64,000 nt of DNA from positions 62,001-126,000 of the forward strand of contig NZ_KZ857176.1 of assembly GCF_003350925.1 (NCBI RefSeq). Reading direction: 5' to 3'. Positions 16,495 through 26,100 of this stretch are shown piece by piece. The notes beneath the pieces are model-generated. The model was not told the origin of the DNA. It saw nothing but the letters and a program-made list of their open reading frames with translations, and made no database searches. Made by a program: the position numbers and the translations under genes. Position 1 is the stretch's first letter. Each line of letters starts with the position of its first letter. The DNA comes from Dyella tabacisoli (GTDB taxonomy: Bacteria; Pseudomonadota; Gammaproteobacteria; Xanthomonadales; Rhodanobacteraceae).

Positions 16495-16839
16495 ATGGAC
16501 GAAAAAAACATCGACGCGGCGCGTGAGCGCCGTCGCCTGCGTGCGGCTATGGAAGGCATGGGACGTAAGCGGAGCTTGGCCGTCAGCGGATTCGTCGTCG
16601 CGTTGGGCTGTTTAATGTGCGCTGAAATTTACACTCAGTTTCCGAATGCTGTGCGTTGGAGTATGCGTCTGGCCGGCGTACTTGTTTTTTTGCCGCTGGC
16701 GCTGCCTTTTCTGCGCTCGGCCTGCCCCCAATGCAAGGGTCGCTATCATTCGGTGGCGAGCATCTTCCGCCATCCCGACCACGCGCTGCCCTGCAAATCC
16801 TGTGGCTTCAGTATCGACAAGCACATATCAATGTATTGA
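16495..16839 (+). CDS. Small membrane protein with C-terminal zinc ribbon
   Basis: 114 aa. The ATG at 16495 follows GGGGAGGGGCA, an excellent ribosome site; earlier in-frame starts lie inside the REP stem. An Arg-rich N-terminus (ARERRRLRAAMEGMGRKR) precedes two hydrophobic segments (about 28-45 and 57-73). The tail holds CPQC (77-80) and CKSC (100-103), a four-cysteine zinc ribbon facing the cytoplasm if the topology is in-out-in. Similar small proteins are common in Xanthomonadales and have no known role. Stand-alone gene. Confidence 0.7.
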   Translation: MDEKNIDAARERRRLRAAMEGMGRKRSLAVSGFVVALGCLMCAEIYTQFPNAVRWSMRLAGVLVFLPLALPFLRSACPQCKGRYHSVASIFRHPDHALPCKSCGFSIDKHISMY

Positions 16840-17338
16840 TTCAGGTGCATGCCAACCTGCTTGCTACTCTTCCTTCAATCGCTTCGATTGGCTCCGCACT
16901 TATGGCGGATGTGCCGATCCACAGGTCACTGTTGATTTTTCGATCATGATCGCATCGATGCTCAGATCACGGTAACGAGTGCTCATAGTGATCGATTCAA
17001 AACGATAGCGACTGCCAAGCAGTGCTCAGTATCGAAGTCGTAGATCAGCAACATGCCATCGTTCGCCGGCAGTGAATTGTTTATTCGTTCGCTGGGTGCT
17101 TATGGATGCTGCGCACACTCTCTAACATGCGCGCTTCGCGACGCGAAGTAATCCATCTGGCTGGCTGTGCGAAAAGTGCACGGTCATTACAGCTCGATGA
17201 ATTCGTGACCGATAACAGGCAACCCACATGACAGTCAGGGGGATCCATGGTGTTGCGTGTTTTTTTGTTGGAAGGGTGAATCTGCTGAAGAAATCCTGGT
17301 AAATCCAGGCATGTCCTAATTCAATATCGGAGTTCACG
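16840..17338. other. Gap of ~500 nt without a supported gene
   Basis: Short frames only. The sequence is more AT-rich than its surroundings. A GGAG at 17328-17331 serves the next gene. I see no tRNA, terminator with T-run or clear promoter. Confidence 0.4.
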
Positions 17339-18475
17339 ATGGAAATGCGCTGTTCCCGATTGACTGCTTTAATCGTTCTGGCTTTATCGGTTGGCCAGGC
17401 AGGGTATAGCTCTGCCGCTGATGCCTCGCCAGCATCCACTCAGCGGGCCAATCTGGTGGCTCCCCGCACGCAGTTGGTGCAGGCTTCCGCAAGTTGGCCA
17501 AACGCTACCAACACCGGATACCAGGCTGAGCCGAACTATCCTGGGCATCTGACCACGTACTCGCCCATTCCGAATGGCACCGCATGCTCCGGCCCGATCG
17601 ATAGCAACAAGACGTACAGCTACTGCTATTTTCCCAATGGCGTGGAAATCGGTACGGCCGGCGTTCCGGGCATCCCTGTCAACGTCAGGTTTGTTGGGTG
17701 TCTGTTCGAGTCCGACGTCAACGGCTTTGGCAATGGCAGTCAGGCTGTCGCCAAATACTCGAATGGCAATAATATTGTTTTCTCGTACTCGACATTCAAG
17801 CCTTTGGGTGTAGCTGCGCCGCCGGTTTCCTATGAGCAAGGTGTGTCGTACGGTGTGAATCAGGTTGAGGACCTCCCCACCTACAACGCGGGCAGCTTTT
17901 CCGTCGACCATTCAAACTTTTGGGGCTTTGCCGAGGCTATTCAAATTGGCCTGTCCAGTCAGCAGCAGCCTGTCACCATAAGAGACTCCTACATTCATGA
18001 CACGCGTGCCGATGGCGGTGGTATCGACCATACGGACGGGATCTTGTCCAACGACGGCGACACAGTCGCTTACCTCACCATCGATCACAACACTCTCGTC
18101 TCGGTGGCGAACAATGAAGCTATCGCGCTTCAGTACAGTACGGCCTACTACGATCACGTCACAGTGACCAACAACTACGTGTCCGGCTGGCATAACACGG
18201 TGGACTTTGGCGGCGATGGTGCCGGCAATACCAACGACACCTTTACCGGAAACGTATACGGCACCGATCTGATGCCGACCAACTCGGCCCTTTACAGCGT
18301 CTATGACGGCGATAACCGCTGGGAGAAGGCTTTTGGCAATACCTGGCGTAACAACACGCTTTACGTCGTGCCGGGTAGCAGCTATATGCCCGTCACCGAT
18401 AGCGGCAAGTTCTGGGTGCCGCAGTGGACGGACCAAGGCTGGCCGCTTGTTTGGGCGGCCGATTGGGCTCAATAG
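17339..18475 (+). CDS. Secreted right-handed parallel beta-helix protein
   Basis: 378 aa with signal peptide (LTALIVLALSVGQAGYSSAA, cleavage near residue 27) and GGAG before the ATG. The body has the repeating short-strand pattern of pectate-lyase-type beta-helices: IVFSYSTFKPL, FSVDHSNFWGFAEAIQIG, VTIRDSYIHDTRADGGGIDH, LTIDHNTLVSVANNEAIALQ, VTVTNNYVSGWHNTVDFG. Aspects typical of polysaccharide-active or adhesive helices (Asn ladders, HTDGI) are visible, but no catalytic triad can be assigned. It may act on plant or microbial polysaccharides, or simply adhere; this is inference. No CAZyme cluster surrounds it. Confidence 0.75.
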   Translation: MEMRCSRLTALIVLALSVGQAGYSSAADASPASTQRANLVAPRTQLVQASASWPNATNTGYQAEPNYPGHLTTYSPIPNGTACSGPIDSNKTYSYCYFPNGVEIGTAGVPGIPVNVRFVGCLFESDVNGFGNGSQAVAKYSNGNNIVFSYSTFKPLGVAAPPVSYEQGVSYGVNQVEDLPTYNAGSFSVDHSNFWGFAEAIQIGLSSQQQPVTIRDSYIHDTRADGGGIDHTDGILSNDGDTVAYLTIDHNTLVSVANNEAIALQYSTAYYDHVTVTNNYVSGWHNTVDFGGDGAGNTNDTFTGNVYGTDLMPTNSALYSVYDGDNRWEKAFGNTWRNNTLYVVPGSSYMPVTDSGKFWVPQWTDQGWPLVWAADWAQ

Positions 18476-18527
18476 TGTTTTGATGAAAGCCCGTTCATAA
18501 GTCCCTTGTCGGGCGATGATGTTGTAC

Positions 18528-18558
18528 TTCCCTCTCTCCCCGTCGTGGAGAGAGGGAA
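18528..18558. terminator. Strong hairpin after the beta-helix gene
   Basis: TTCCCTCTCTCC and GGAGAGAGGGAA form a perfect 12-bp stem with a 7-nt loop, 52 nt past the stop codon. There is no T-run after it, so it may be a processing or stability element rather than an intrinsic terminator. Confidence 0.5.
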
Positions 18559-18931
18559 GGTATGGCCTTGCCGTCGAACGTATAGCCTCGGCTCGGGGCG
18601 GACATCACCCACCAACAACTCTGCGCCCTTATCCGTTATTGATCCTGCATGTTGAAGCGACGAAGCGCGGTCGTGAATTGACGCAACTCATCGTCGGTCC
18701 AATGTCTGATGCGCTCATCAAACACAAGGCCTCGCTGTTCGAGCGCCAGATTCAAGGGCGCCCGGCCTCTGACACCGGTGTGGCCGGGTAGGGACCCTGG
18801 GTTGCAGGCAAGGCTCTGGAGCCAGACAGAGCAATTACTGGCCGTTTAACTACTGGCCGTCCAACTACTGGCCGTTTGATAGAAGCCCCATCGGCCAGTA
18901 CGCCGCCCAAGGCTGGCCATGGCGCAGCGGA
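18559..18931. other. Gap with three 15-bp spaced repeats
   Basis: No gene is supported between the hairpin and the monooxygenase stop. TACTGGCCGT occurs at 18836, 18851 and 18866 (period 15), followed by the reverse-complement-like GGCCAGTA at 18893-18900. These could be iterons or leftovers of a repeat; nothing else is evident. Confidence 0.4.
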
Positions 18932-20065
18932 CTAATGGGCGAGTGATTCGGACATCGACTGACCCAGCCGGCGTCCGTAGTCGACCATGGCGCGGCCCTC
19001 GGGAAGGCGGGCACGCTCATAGGCGGCCAGCGCCTCGTCCACCGGCCGGCTAGCCAGGGCGTTAGCCAATGCCATCGCATCGGCCGCGGCCTTTGCTACA
19101 CCCATGGCAGTGTGAGGGCGGGCAATAAAGGCCGCGTCCCCAAGCAGTACGACGCGGCGGTTCACCATGCGCGAACTCTGATAATCGTAGATCGGCTGCA
19201 CGAACGGCTGAGACTCTGCGGCTATGGCCGCTGCGAATGGTGGAGGAAGCTGTGATCTGGCGTCGGCAATCAGAGCTTCGCGCATGTCGAGCGGCAGCTC
19301 GCCGGGACCCAGGGAGAGCGAGCCAGTGCGCTGGGCATGGTTGAGCAGATCACTCAATGACTGAGCAGGTAGCTGGCGATACCAGACCCAGTTGTAACGG
19401 CGTTCACCCACCGCAATCTGCCCATTGGAACCGGGCACCAGGTAGCCAAGCGCCTGCGTTCCTTTGCCGAAATGGAAAGCGAAGCGCTCGAAGAGTTCGT
19501 CTGCGGCCTGCCGGGGTATTGCGTCCTCGGCCACCAGGCCGCGCCACGCCGTGTAACCAACGTAGTCGGGTCGGATGTTGGCGGTGGCATCTTCGTTTAC
19601 GACATTACGTACGATCGAGCCTTGTCCGTCCGCGCCGATCAGCAGATCGAACTCGAACGTGAGGCCGTCGGCGAGCATGGCCTTGACACTTTGATGGGAC
19701 GGCACGATCTCGCTGACCGTAGCGCCGGTAAGGTAAAGCTGCTCCGGCAGCAGTTTGCGAAAACCGTCATAGAGCAGGTCCCAGGACATCTGCATCTGAG
19801 GGCGGGGATCGCGCGTTATCACGTTGCCGTATAGATCCAGCACGATGCGTTCGTTCGCCCATACGCCGGTCTCCGCCACATGGGGAAGGCCCACCATATG
19901 AAGGATGCGGGTGACCTGCTCTTGCACTACCAGGCCGGCGCCGCGCCGGGCCAAGCCGTGACGCGCGCGCTCCATCACGATCACCTGGTGACCGTGCCGC
20001 GCCAGGAGCACCGCGGCAAACAGGCCACCAACGGAGCCACCGACAATGCCAATGCGCAAACTCAT
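18932..20065 (-). CDS. FAD-dependent monooxygenase (group A aromatic hydroxylase type)
   Basis: 377 aa. The N-terminus has the dinucleotide-binding GIVGGSVGGLFAAVLLARHG (a GxGxxG variant with Ser for the second Gly context) followed by the acidic end of strand 2 (VIVMER). The mid motif DLLIGADGQGSIVR is the DG fingerprint, and RVVLLGDAAFIARPHTAMG is the GD motif that binds FAD ribityl. Together they define UbiH/PHBH-type hydroxylases that insert one oxygen atom using NAD(P)H. The sequence resembles 2,6-dihydroxypyridine or salicylate hydroxylase-like proteins, but the substrate cannot be told. No pathway genes adjoin; the next gene on the same strand upstream is a small zinc-finger protein 167 nt away. 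Confidence 0.88.
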   Translation of the reverse strand: MSLRIGIVGGSVGGLFAAVLLARHGHQVIVMERARHGLARRGAGLVVQEQVTRILHMVGLPHVAETGVWANERIVLDLYGNVITRDPRPQMQMSWDLLYDGFRKLLPEQLYLTGATVSEIVPSHQSVKAMLADGLTFEFDLLIGADGQGSIVRNVVNEDATANIRPDYVGYTAWRGLVAEDAIPRQAADELFERFAFHFGKGTQALGYLVPGSNGQIAVGERRYNWVWYRQLPAQSLSDLLNHAQRTGSLSLGPGELPLDMREALIADARSQLPPPFAAAIAAESQPFVQPIYDYQSSRMVNRRVVLLGDAAFIARPHTAMGVAKAAADAMALANALASRPVDEALAAYERARLPEGRAMVDYGRRLGQSMSESLAH

Positions 20066-20232
20066 GATGGTTCTGGCCCCCCGTTGGGCATAGTTTGGTT
20101 GTGGTCGATGTTGATTACGGCGAGTTCGGCCGCCAAAGCTATTCGTCCTGGAGGCGGTACAGGGCGGCCAGGCATGGTGAATATCCGAATCAGGGGTGCC
20201 GAATGCTCATGAAGCGATGAGCTGCCGAGTCA

Positions 20233-20541
20233 TTAGTAATAGCGCGGAATGGGACCTAGCTGAGGGGTCATGCGATCGCGAAGGTCGAACAAGATTTCGT
20301 CGACATAGCACCAGCCCCAGCCTTCGGGTGGGTCGTAGCCTTCGATGATCGGATGCTGGGTGTGTTGGAAATGCTTTCTGGCGTGCCGGTTCGGTGAATC
20401 GTCGCAACAACCCACGTGGCCGCAACTGCGACAGATGCGCAAGTGGACCCAGACGTCTCCGGATTTGAGGCATTCCTCGCAACCACGCGCACTGGGCGTG
20501 ACGTCACGAATGGAAGCGAGATGGCCGCATGGGTGGGGCAT
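20233..20541 (-). CDS. UBP-type zinc-finger protein
   Basis: 102 aa, start supported by GGAGTTTCCC. Cys/His pattern: C5, C21-x2-C24, C37-x2-C40, C45-C46, H53, H57 and later histidines (HFQHTQHP). Strings CEECLKSGDVWVHLRICRSC and GHVGCCDDSPNRHARKH are those of the ZnF-UBP fold, which in eukaryotes binds the ubiquitin C-terminus. Bacterial stand-alone versions of about 90-100 aa are common and unexplained. It ends with DLRDRMTPQLGPIPRYY. Cytoplasmic by the lack of any export signal. Confidence 0.88.
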   Translation of the reverse strand: MPHPCGHLASIRDVTPSARGCEECLKSGDVWVHLRICRSCGHVGCCDDSPNRHARKHFQHTQHPIIEGYDPPEGWGWCYVDEILFDLRDRMTPQLGPIPRYY

Positions 20542-21258
20542 TGGGAAACTCCATTGTCAGCAGAAGAGGCGATCTACACTTACATTAGCCATTGGAATCG
20601 CATGCGTCGGGCATTTTGTCTGAGGCGCGTCGCGTGATAAAGCATGGTGTGCGCGTACTCGACCCCTGGGAATGGCGAGCCGTATCTATCGGCTCTTGCC
20701 GAAATCCGGGAGGCGTAATCGCTGCCGGTCATAGTCTTACCACTTGTTCTGAATGGATTGAACAAATGTGCGGTTCTATGCACATGAGTCATCTTCACAA
20801 ACATCATTGGACTACAGTCACCGCCTCGCACGAGAGCAGCGTCGGGCATTGAGACGTCGGCTATTGCAAAGAAGCATCCTCTAGATAATCACACCATCAT
20901 CTTTGCGGTTTCATTATTCTGGGTCGCGCGACTTACTCGATTGGGGGGTACTTCCCTCCACGCGCTGGGTTATTCTGAGTAAGCGAATGACGGGTGCGGG
21001 GTTACTTCGCATCAGACATGGCCGTGCCATCATTGCGAACAAGAGGCCATCATGCGAAAGGCTTCAGTATCTGGATGATGAAAGCCGTACTCAATGGGCA
21101 AGCCAACGAAATCGTCGAGTAGGCGCGTGCGGCCTTTGGCGCTGATCGGCAACGGGCGCACGCTGCCGTAGCGCATGAAGGCGCTAATTCCGTAGTGCTT
21201 CCGTAGTGCCGTCTAGATCAATGCTTCACGTTTTTGCCTCCTGCCAGTGAGATGCACT
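20542..21258. other. Gap of ~700 nt without a supported gene
   Basis: Several short frames on both strands overlap and none looks like a protein I know. It may hold promoters for the zinc-finger gene (minus) and for the TrxR-like gene (plus), or decayed sequence. Confidence 0.4.
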
Positions 21259-22935
21259 ATGCAAGACGAGACGCACCATGCTTCATACAACCCGGCCGAT
21301 CCAGACCCTCATTCACGCGACGCACAACGCTTTCCCCGGCTGACGGGTGAAATGGCCGAACGCATCGCGGTTTATGGCAAGGCCGAGCATTTGCCTGCGG
21401 GCACCGCGCTATTTGAGCGCGGTCAACGCGGCGCGGATTTCTTTTTCGTATTGGAAGGCGGCATCGAAATTATCGATCTCGACAATGATGGCCTTCCGCG
21501 AACGGTCACTACGCATACGCGCCATCAGTTCACTGGCGAGCTAGACCACTTCAATCAACGCATGATCCTGGTATCGGGTTTGACGACGGTTGAAAGCCGG
21601 GTGATTCGCATCACTCGCGAAAACTTCCGCAGGCTGGTCAGCGGAGAGCCCGACATCGGCGAGATCATCATGCGCGCGTTCATTCTTCGCCGCGTAAACA
21701 TTATCCAGCAGAGTATTGGCGGCGTGGTGTTGATCGGGCCGGGCCATGGCGCCGACACCCTGCGGCTGCAGCGATTCCTGGTTCGCAACGGTTACCCGCA
21801 TCGGCTGATCGATAGCGATCTCGACCCCAAGGCCGCTGGGCTGCTAGACACGTTCGAGGTCCAGCCGCATTTATTTCCCGTCGTGGTTTGGCCGGACCAT
21901 CAGATGTTGATGAACCCGTCGACGGCTGAGCTTGCCGATAGCCTGGGTTTGACCGAATCGCTCGATCCTGGTCACGTCCACGACGTTGCTGTGGTGGGGG
22001 CGGGGCCGGCAGGCCTGGCTGCGGCGGTCTATGCCGCCTCCGAGGGCTTGGATACCATCGTGATCGAGGGCATGGCACCTGGAGGCCAGGCTGGCACGTC
22101 GTCGAAGATCGAGAACTATCTTGGGTTTCCCACCGGTATTTCCGGGCAGGCGCTGGCGGGCCGGGCGCAGATTCAGGCACAAAAGTTTGGTGCGCGCCTG
22201 GCCATCTCGCGCAACGTGGTTGACCTCCACTGCGCATCGCAGCCATATCAGCTTGAACTGGACGATGGGCAGCGGGTGACGGCACGCGCCGTTGTGGTCG
22301 CGACGGGCGCACGGTATCGCAAGCTGGATGTGCCCAACTACGACCGCTATGAAGGGCAGGGTATTCATTACGCTGCCACGCCGATGGAGGGGAAGCTTTG
22401 CGCTGGCGAGGAAGTCATTGTGGTGGGTGGAGGAAATTCCGCAGGACAGGCCGCAGTGTTTCTTTCGCGTATAGCCGCGCACGTGCATATGCTTGTGCGC
22501 GGGACGGGGTTGGCGGCGACCATGTCCGACTACCTCATTCGGCGCATCCACCAATCACCCCATATTACCCTGCATACCGAAACGGAGATCGCGGGCCTTG
22601 AGGGCGGCGAACGGCTGCAGCATGTGACCTGGTTCGGACGGCGAGATGGCCAACGCGAAACCCGAGCGGTCGCCAATATATTCGTCATGGTCGGCGCCGA
22701 GCCGAATACGGATTGGCTCGATGGCTGTCTCGCACTGGATGCGAAGGGTTTCGTTATCACCGGCATCGATAGCGAGGGCATGCCTACCTCGGTACCGTTT
22801 GCTACCAGCAAGCCCGGCATCTTTGCGGTGGGGGATGTGCGTAGCGGCTCGGTCAAGCGTGTGGCGTCCGGTGTCGGCGAAGGATCGGTGGTGATCCAGG
22901 CTGTGCACAAGTTCCTGAGTCCCGAGGCGGGCTAG
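21259..22935 (+). CDS. Cyclic-nucleotide-binding-domain protein fused to a thioredoxin-reductase-like module
   Basis: 558 aa from the ATG at 21259 (a GTG at 21247 is possible). Residues about 25-140 form a cNMP-binding/Crp-like beta-roll (LPAGTALFERGQRGADFFFV, LEGGIEIIDLD, ESRVIRITRENFRRLVSG). A linker of about 80 residues (GGVVLIGPGHGADTLRLQ) with a thioredoxin-like pattern follows. From about 230 there is a TrxR-type flavoprotein: GAGPAGLAAAVYAASEGL (FAD), VIVVGGGNSAGQAAVFLS (NADPH), and GIFAVGDVRSGSVKRVASG near the end. The redox-active CATC of TrxR is replaced by HYAATPMEG, so it cannot work as a normal thioredoxin reductase. This fusion family is known but its substrate is not. Nucleotide binding may gate its NADPH oxidase-like or ferredoxin-reductase-like activity (inference). 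Confidence 0.85.
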   Translation: MQDETHHASYNPADPDPHSRDAQRFPRLTGEMAERIAVYGKAEHLPAGTALFERGQRGADFFFVLEGGIEIIDLDNDGLPRTVTTHTRHQFTGELDHFNQRMILVSGLTTVESRVIRITRENFRRLVSGEPDIGEIIMRAFILRRVNIIQQSIGGVVLIGPGHGADTLRLQRFLVRNGYPHRLIDSDLDPKAAGLLDTFEVQPHLFPVVVWPDHQMLMNPSTAELADSLGLTESLDPGHVHDVAVVGAGPAGLAAAVYAASEGLDTIVIEGMAPGGQAGTSSKIENYLGFPTGISGQALAGRAQIQAQKFGARLAISRNVVDLHCASQPYQLELDDGQRVTARAVVVATGARYRKLDVPNYDRYEGQGIHYAATPMEGKLCAGEEVIVVGGGNSAGQAAVFLSRIAAHVHMLVRGTGLAATMSDYLIRRIHQSPHITLHTETEIAGLEGGERLQHVTWFGRRDGQRETRAVANIFVMVGAEPNTDWLDGCLALDAKGFVITGIDSEGMPTSVPFATSKPGIFAVGDVRSGSVKRVASGVGEGSVVIQAVHKFLSPEAG

Positions 22936-23163
22936 ATTCCCGATAGTTCCGGCCTCGCACGAATGGCGTCTCGGTTAGGTCGTTATCGCGACAGGGCATG
23001 GCTCTTCGCCCAGATACCCGCAGGTCCAAAAAGTCCCCCAACGGTTCAGGTTTCGGCGATGGAGACCGCTTAGGCGCAGAACATTTATGATCGCCTGGAA
23101 GCTTGAGAAGATGCGAGCTTTATCATCTTCTCTCCGCAGCAAACGGCGAACACAGCATCGTAA

Positions 23164-26100
23164 ATGGATACCTTTAGCTTATGCGGGCATAAGCGCCCTT
23201 TGGCGATGCTGTCCGCTTTTGACTTGCCTAAACACCTCCCGTGGTTTCGTCCGCGCGGTGGCTTGGTCAGGCATCTGGCGAAAGCGACCATGGCGATGGC
23301 GTGCCTTCTTGTATCGGCCATGCCGGGGCACGCGCAGGTAGCCGCTCATGTGGCTTCTCTGAAGGATTTCAGTCATACCGCATGGACGCAGAGAGAGAAT
23401 GCTCCGCCTGACGTATGGGCGTTGGCGCAGACTGCCGATGGCTGGCTTTGGCTGGGGACACCTACCGGGCTGTACCGTTTCGATGGTGTCAGCTTTGAGC
23501 GCTACGACTTTGCGAACGATAGCGGCCAAACGTCTTCGTCGGTGGGATCGCTGCTTGGAGCAACCTCGGGCGATCTGTTTATTGCCTCTACGACGAGCGG
23601 GACAAGCGTGTGTCACCTCGCACGTACGCACGATTGCGCCTCCATTCCAGGCATCCCCGTGGGCGAGGCGGTATCCGATTTCGCAGAGGATGGCGACGGC
23701 CGGGTCTGGGCGCTCACGGCGAACGGCCTCTACGTTCTGCAAGACGGTCTGTGGAGCGTGGCCAACAAACATTGGGGGCTCCCCGATGGTGCCGCACAGT
23801 TGACGCGGGACCCCGCGGGTGATCTTTGGGCGGCGGCTGTCGACGGTGTGTACGTCTTGAAGAAGGGCGCTCGCCGCTTCGAGCGAAGCGATATCGCACC
23901 GCTGACTCCAGGCAGCAGCATCTTCACCGCGCCCGATGGGGCCTTGTGGAAGCACCGGGAGGGTGGGTTCACGCAAATTCGCGCTCCAGCCATGCCTTCC
24001 ATTCCCATCAGTGACGAGGGTAGGAACTGGCAGCGGGGTGCCCCCATTCTGTTCGACCGCAAGGGTGGCTTCTGGTCCGTCGCGTGTGTCGACGTCGGCA
24101 TTTGCCATGACGGCGCGCCCGGACATTCGGCGCCGTCCTTGGACGATAAAACGCTGAGTGCGGATACCTTCAAGCTATCCGACGGCTTGTCGTCCGGCGC
24201 CCCCATGACCCTCCTGGAGGATCGCGAGGGTAATGTTTGGGTGGGTACCAAACTAGGCATCGATCGGTTTCGACCCAATAACGTCATTCAAGTAGCGCTG
24301 CCCGGTTCTCCCGTCTATTTTGCATTGAGCCCCGATGTGAATGGAGCCATGTGGGTCGGTACGGCAAGCATGAGCAATACGCTGGATCGTTGGTGGCATT
24401 TGAATCCTGCACCTGCGGCGTTCGCTGGATTCTCGGGCGACGCCACCGCGCTATTTCGCGACAGCGACGGCAGCATTTTTCTTGGGGGACAAGACGGATT
24501 CTGGCACTTCGCGAAAGGGCGCTTCCAGGCCTTGACGGTGCCGTCCGATCAGAAGGGAAAGCGGTTCCAGTCTATCGCGCGTGATGGAGCAGGGCGTCTC
24601 TGGGTCGCGTTTCGCGGGTCGCCGATTTACCGTGTCGATGGCGATACCTGGATACCAAAGGGCAGCCTGCGGGAGCTGCCCGACACGACGCCAGCGCGAG
24701 TCGTAGCGGATACGCGGGGTCGGTTGTGGCTCGGCTACAACGACAATCGCCTGGTTATTTTGGATGGCGATGCTGTCCATCTATACGGAGCCGGTGCAGG
24801 CCTGGACACAGGTTCGGTGACCGCCATCCTGCCGGAACCCACGCCATTGATGGGAGGGGAGCGTGGCTTGGCCAGCTTCGATGGCCGTCGTTTCCATACG
24901 CTCAAGGCCGAGCGGCCGGACGTATTGAGCGGCATCACCGGTTTGGTGACCGCAAAGGATGGTTCTCTCTGGGTGAATGGCATCAAGGGTGCCGTCCGCA
25001 TCCGTGCTGAGCATTTGGCGCGGGCATTGAAGGACCCGGCCTTTTCGATGCCTGTCGATGTGTTTGACATGGAGGACGGCATGCCCGGCGGCGCGCAGCA
25101 GGTTCGACCGTTACCCACCGCCGTCGAAGGAACGGATGGAAAGATATGGTTGGCGGCATCCACTGGGCTGGCTTGGATCGATCCGTCCCACATCACGCGC
25201 GATACGCGCCCACCCAGGATCGTCATCCGATCGGTCGTAACGGACAAGCAAACCTACGATGCCGAAAAAGGCTTGCGCCTGCCCGCGCGAACCACGGCGC
25301 TCAGGTTGACGTACTCGGCACTCAGTCTTGCCATTCCCGAGCGCGTCAAGTTTCGTTATCGTCTTGAAGGCACTTCCGGTGGATGGGAGGAGGCAGGCTC
25401 CCGGCGTGAGGCCACGTATACCAATCTTGGGCCAGGCACTTATCGCTTTCGCGTTATCGCGCGAAATGGCGATGGCCCATGGAGTGCTGGCGACACCGAC
25501 TTCGTTTTCTTGATCGAGCCGACCCTGTACCAGACCCTCTGGTTCAAGGCTTCAATCGGCGTGCTTGTCGCGCTGCTGCTTTTCGTTATGCATCGATTCC
25601 GTCTGCGGAAAATGGCGGCGCATATTCGAGGCCGTCTCGAAGAGCGGCTGCGTGAGCGCGAACGCATTGCCCGTGAGCTTCACGATACCCTGATTCAGGA
25701 TTTCCAAGCGCTCATTTTGCACATGCACACGCTTGCCAAGAGCACGAAGAGTGCGGACGAAAATCTGAAGACATTGGACAAACTTACCGATATGGCAGAA
25801 CGCGCACTCATTGAAGCGCGGGACCGGGTGACGGACTTGCGGGCAAGCGTGGATGAGCGCCTGGATATGGCAACCGCATTGCAGCTTGATGCGGAATCCA
25901 TGCGTGCCATGCGACACATGGATATTGCGGTAACCATCCACGGCGAGGTGCGGGAGCTGCATACCGTGGCCTGCGAGGAAATTCACGCGGTAGGCAAGGA
26001 GGCGCTGCTCAATGCGTTCAAGCATGCGAACGCCAGCGAGGTGTCCATCCATATCGTGTACCGCACCTATGCTTTCATTCTGTACATACGCGATAACGGC

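Noticed and set aside
18516-18791. 91-codon frame after the beta-helix gene
   Set aside because: It runs through the 12-bp hairpin and has no recognisable protein features.
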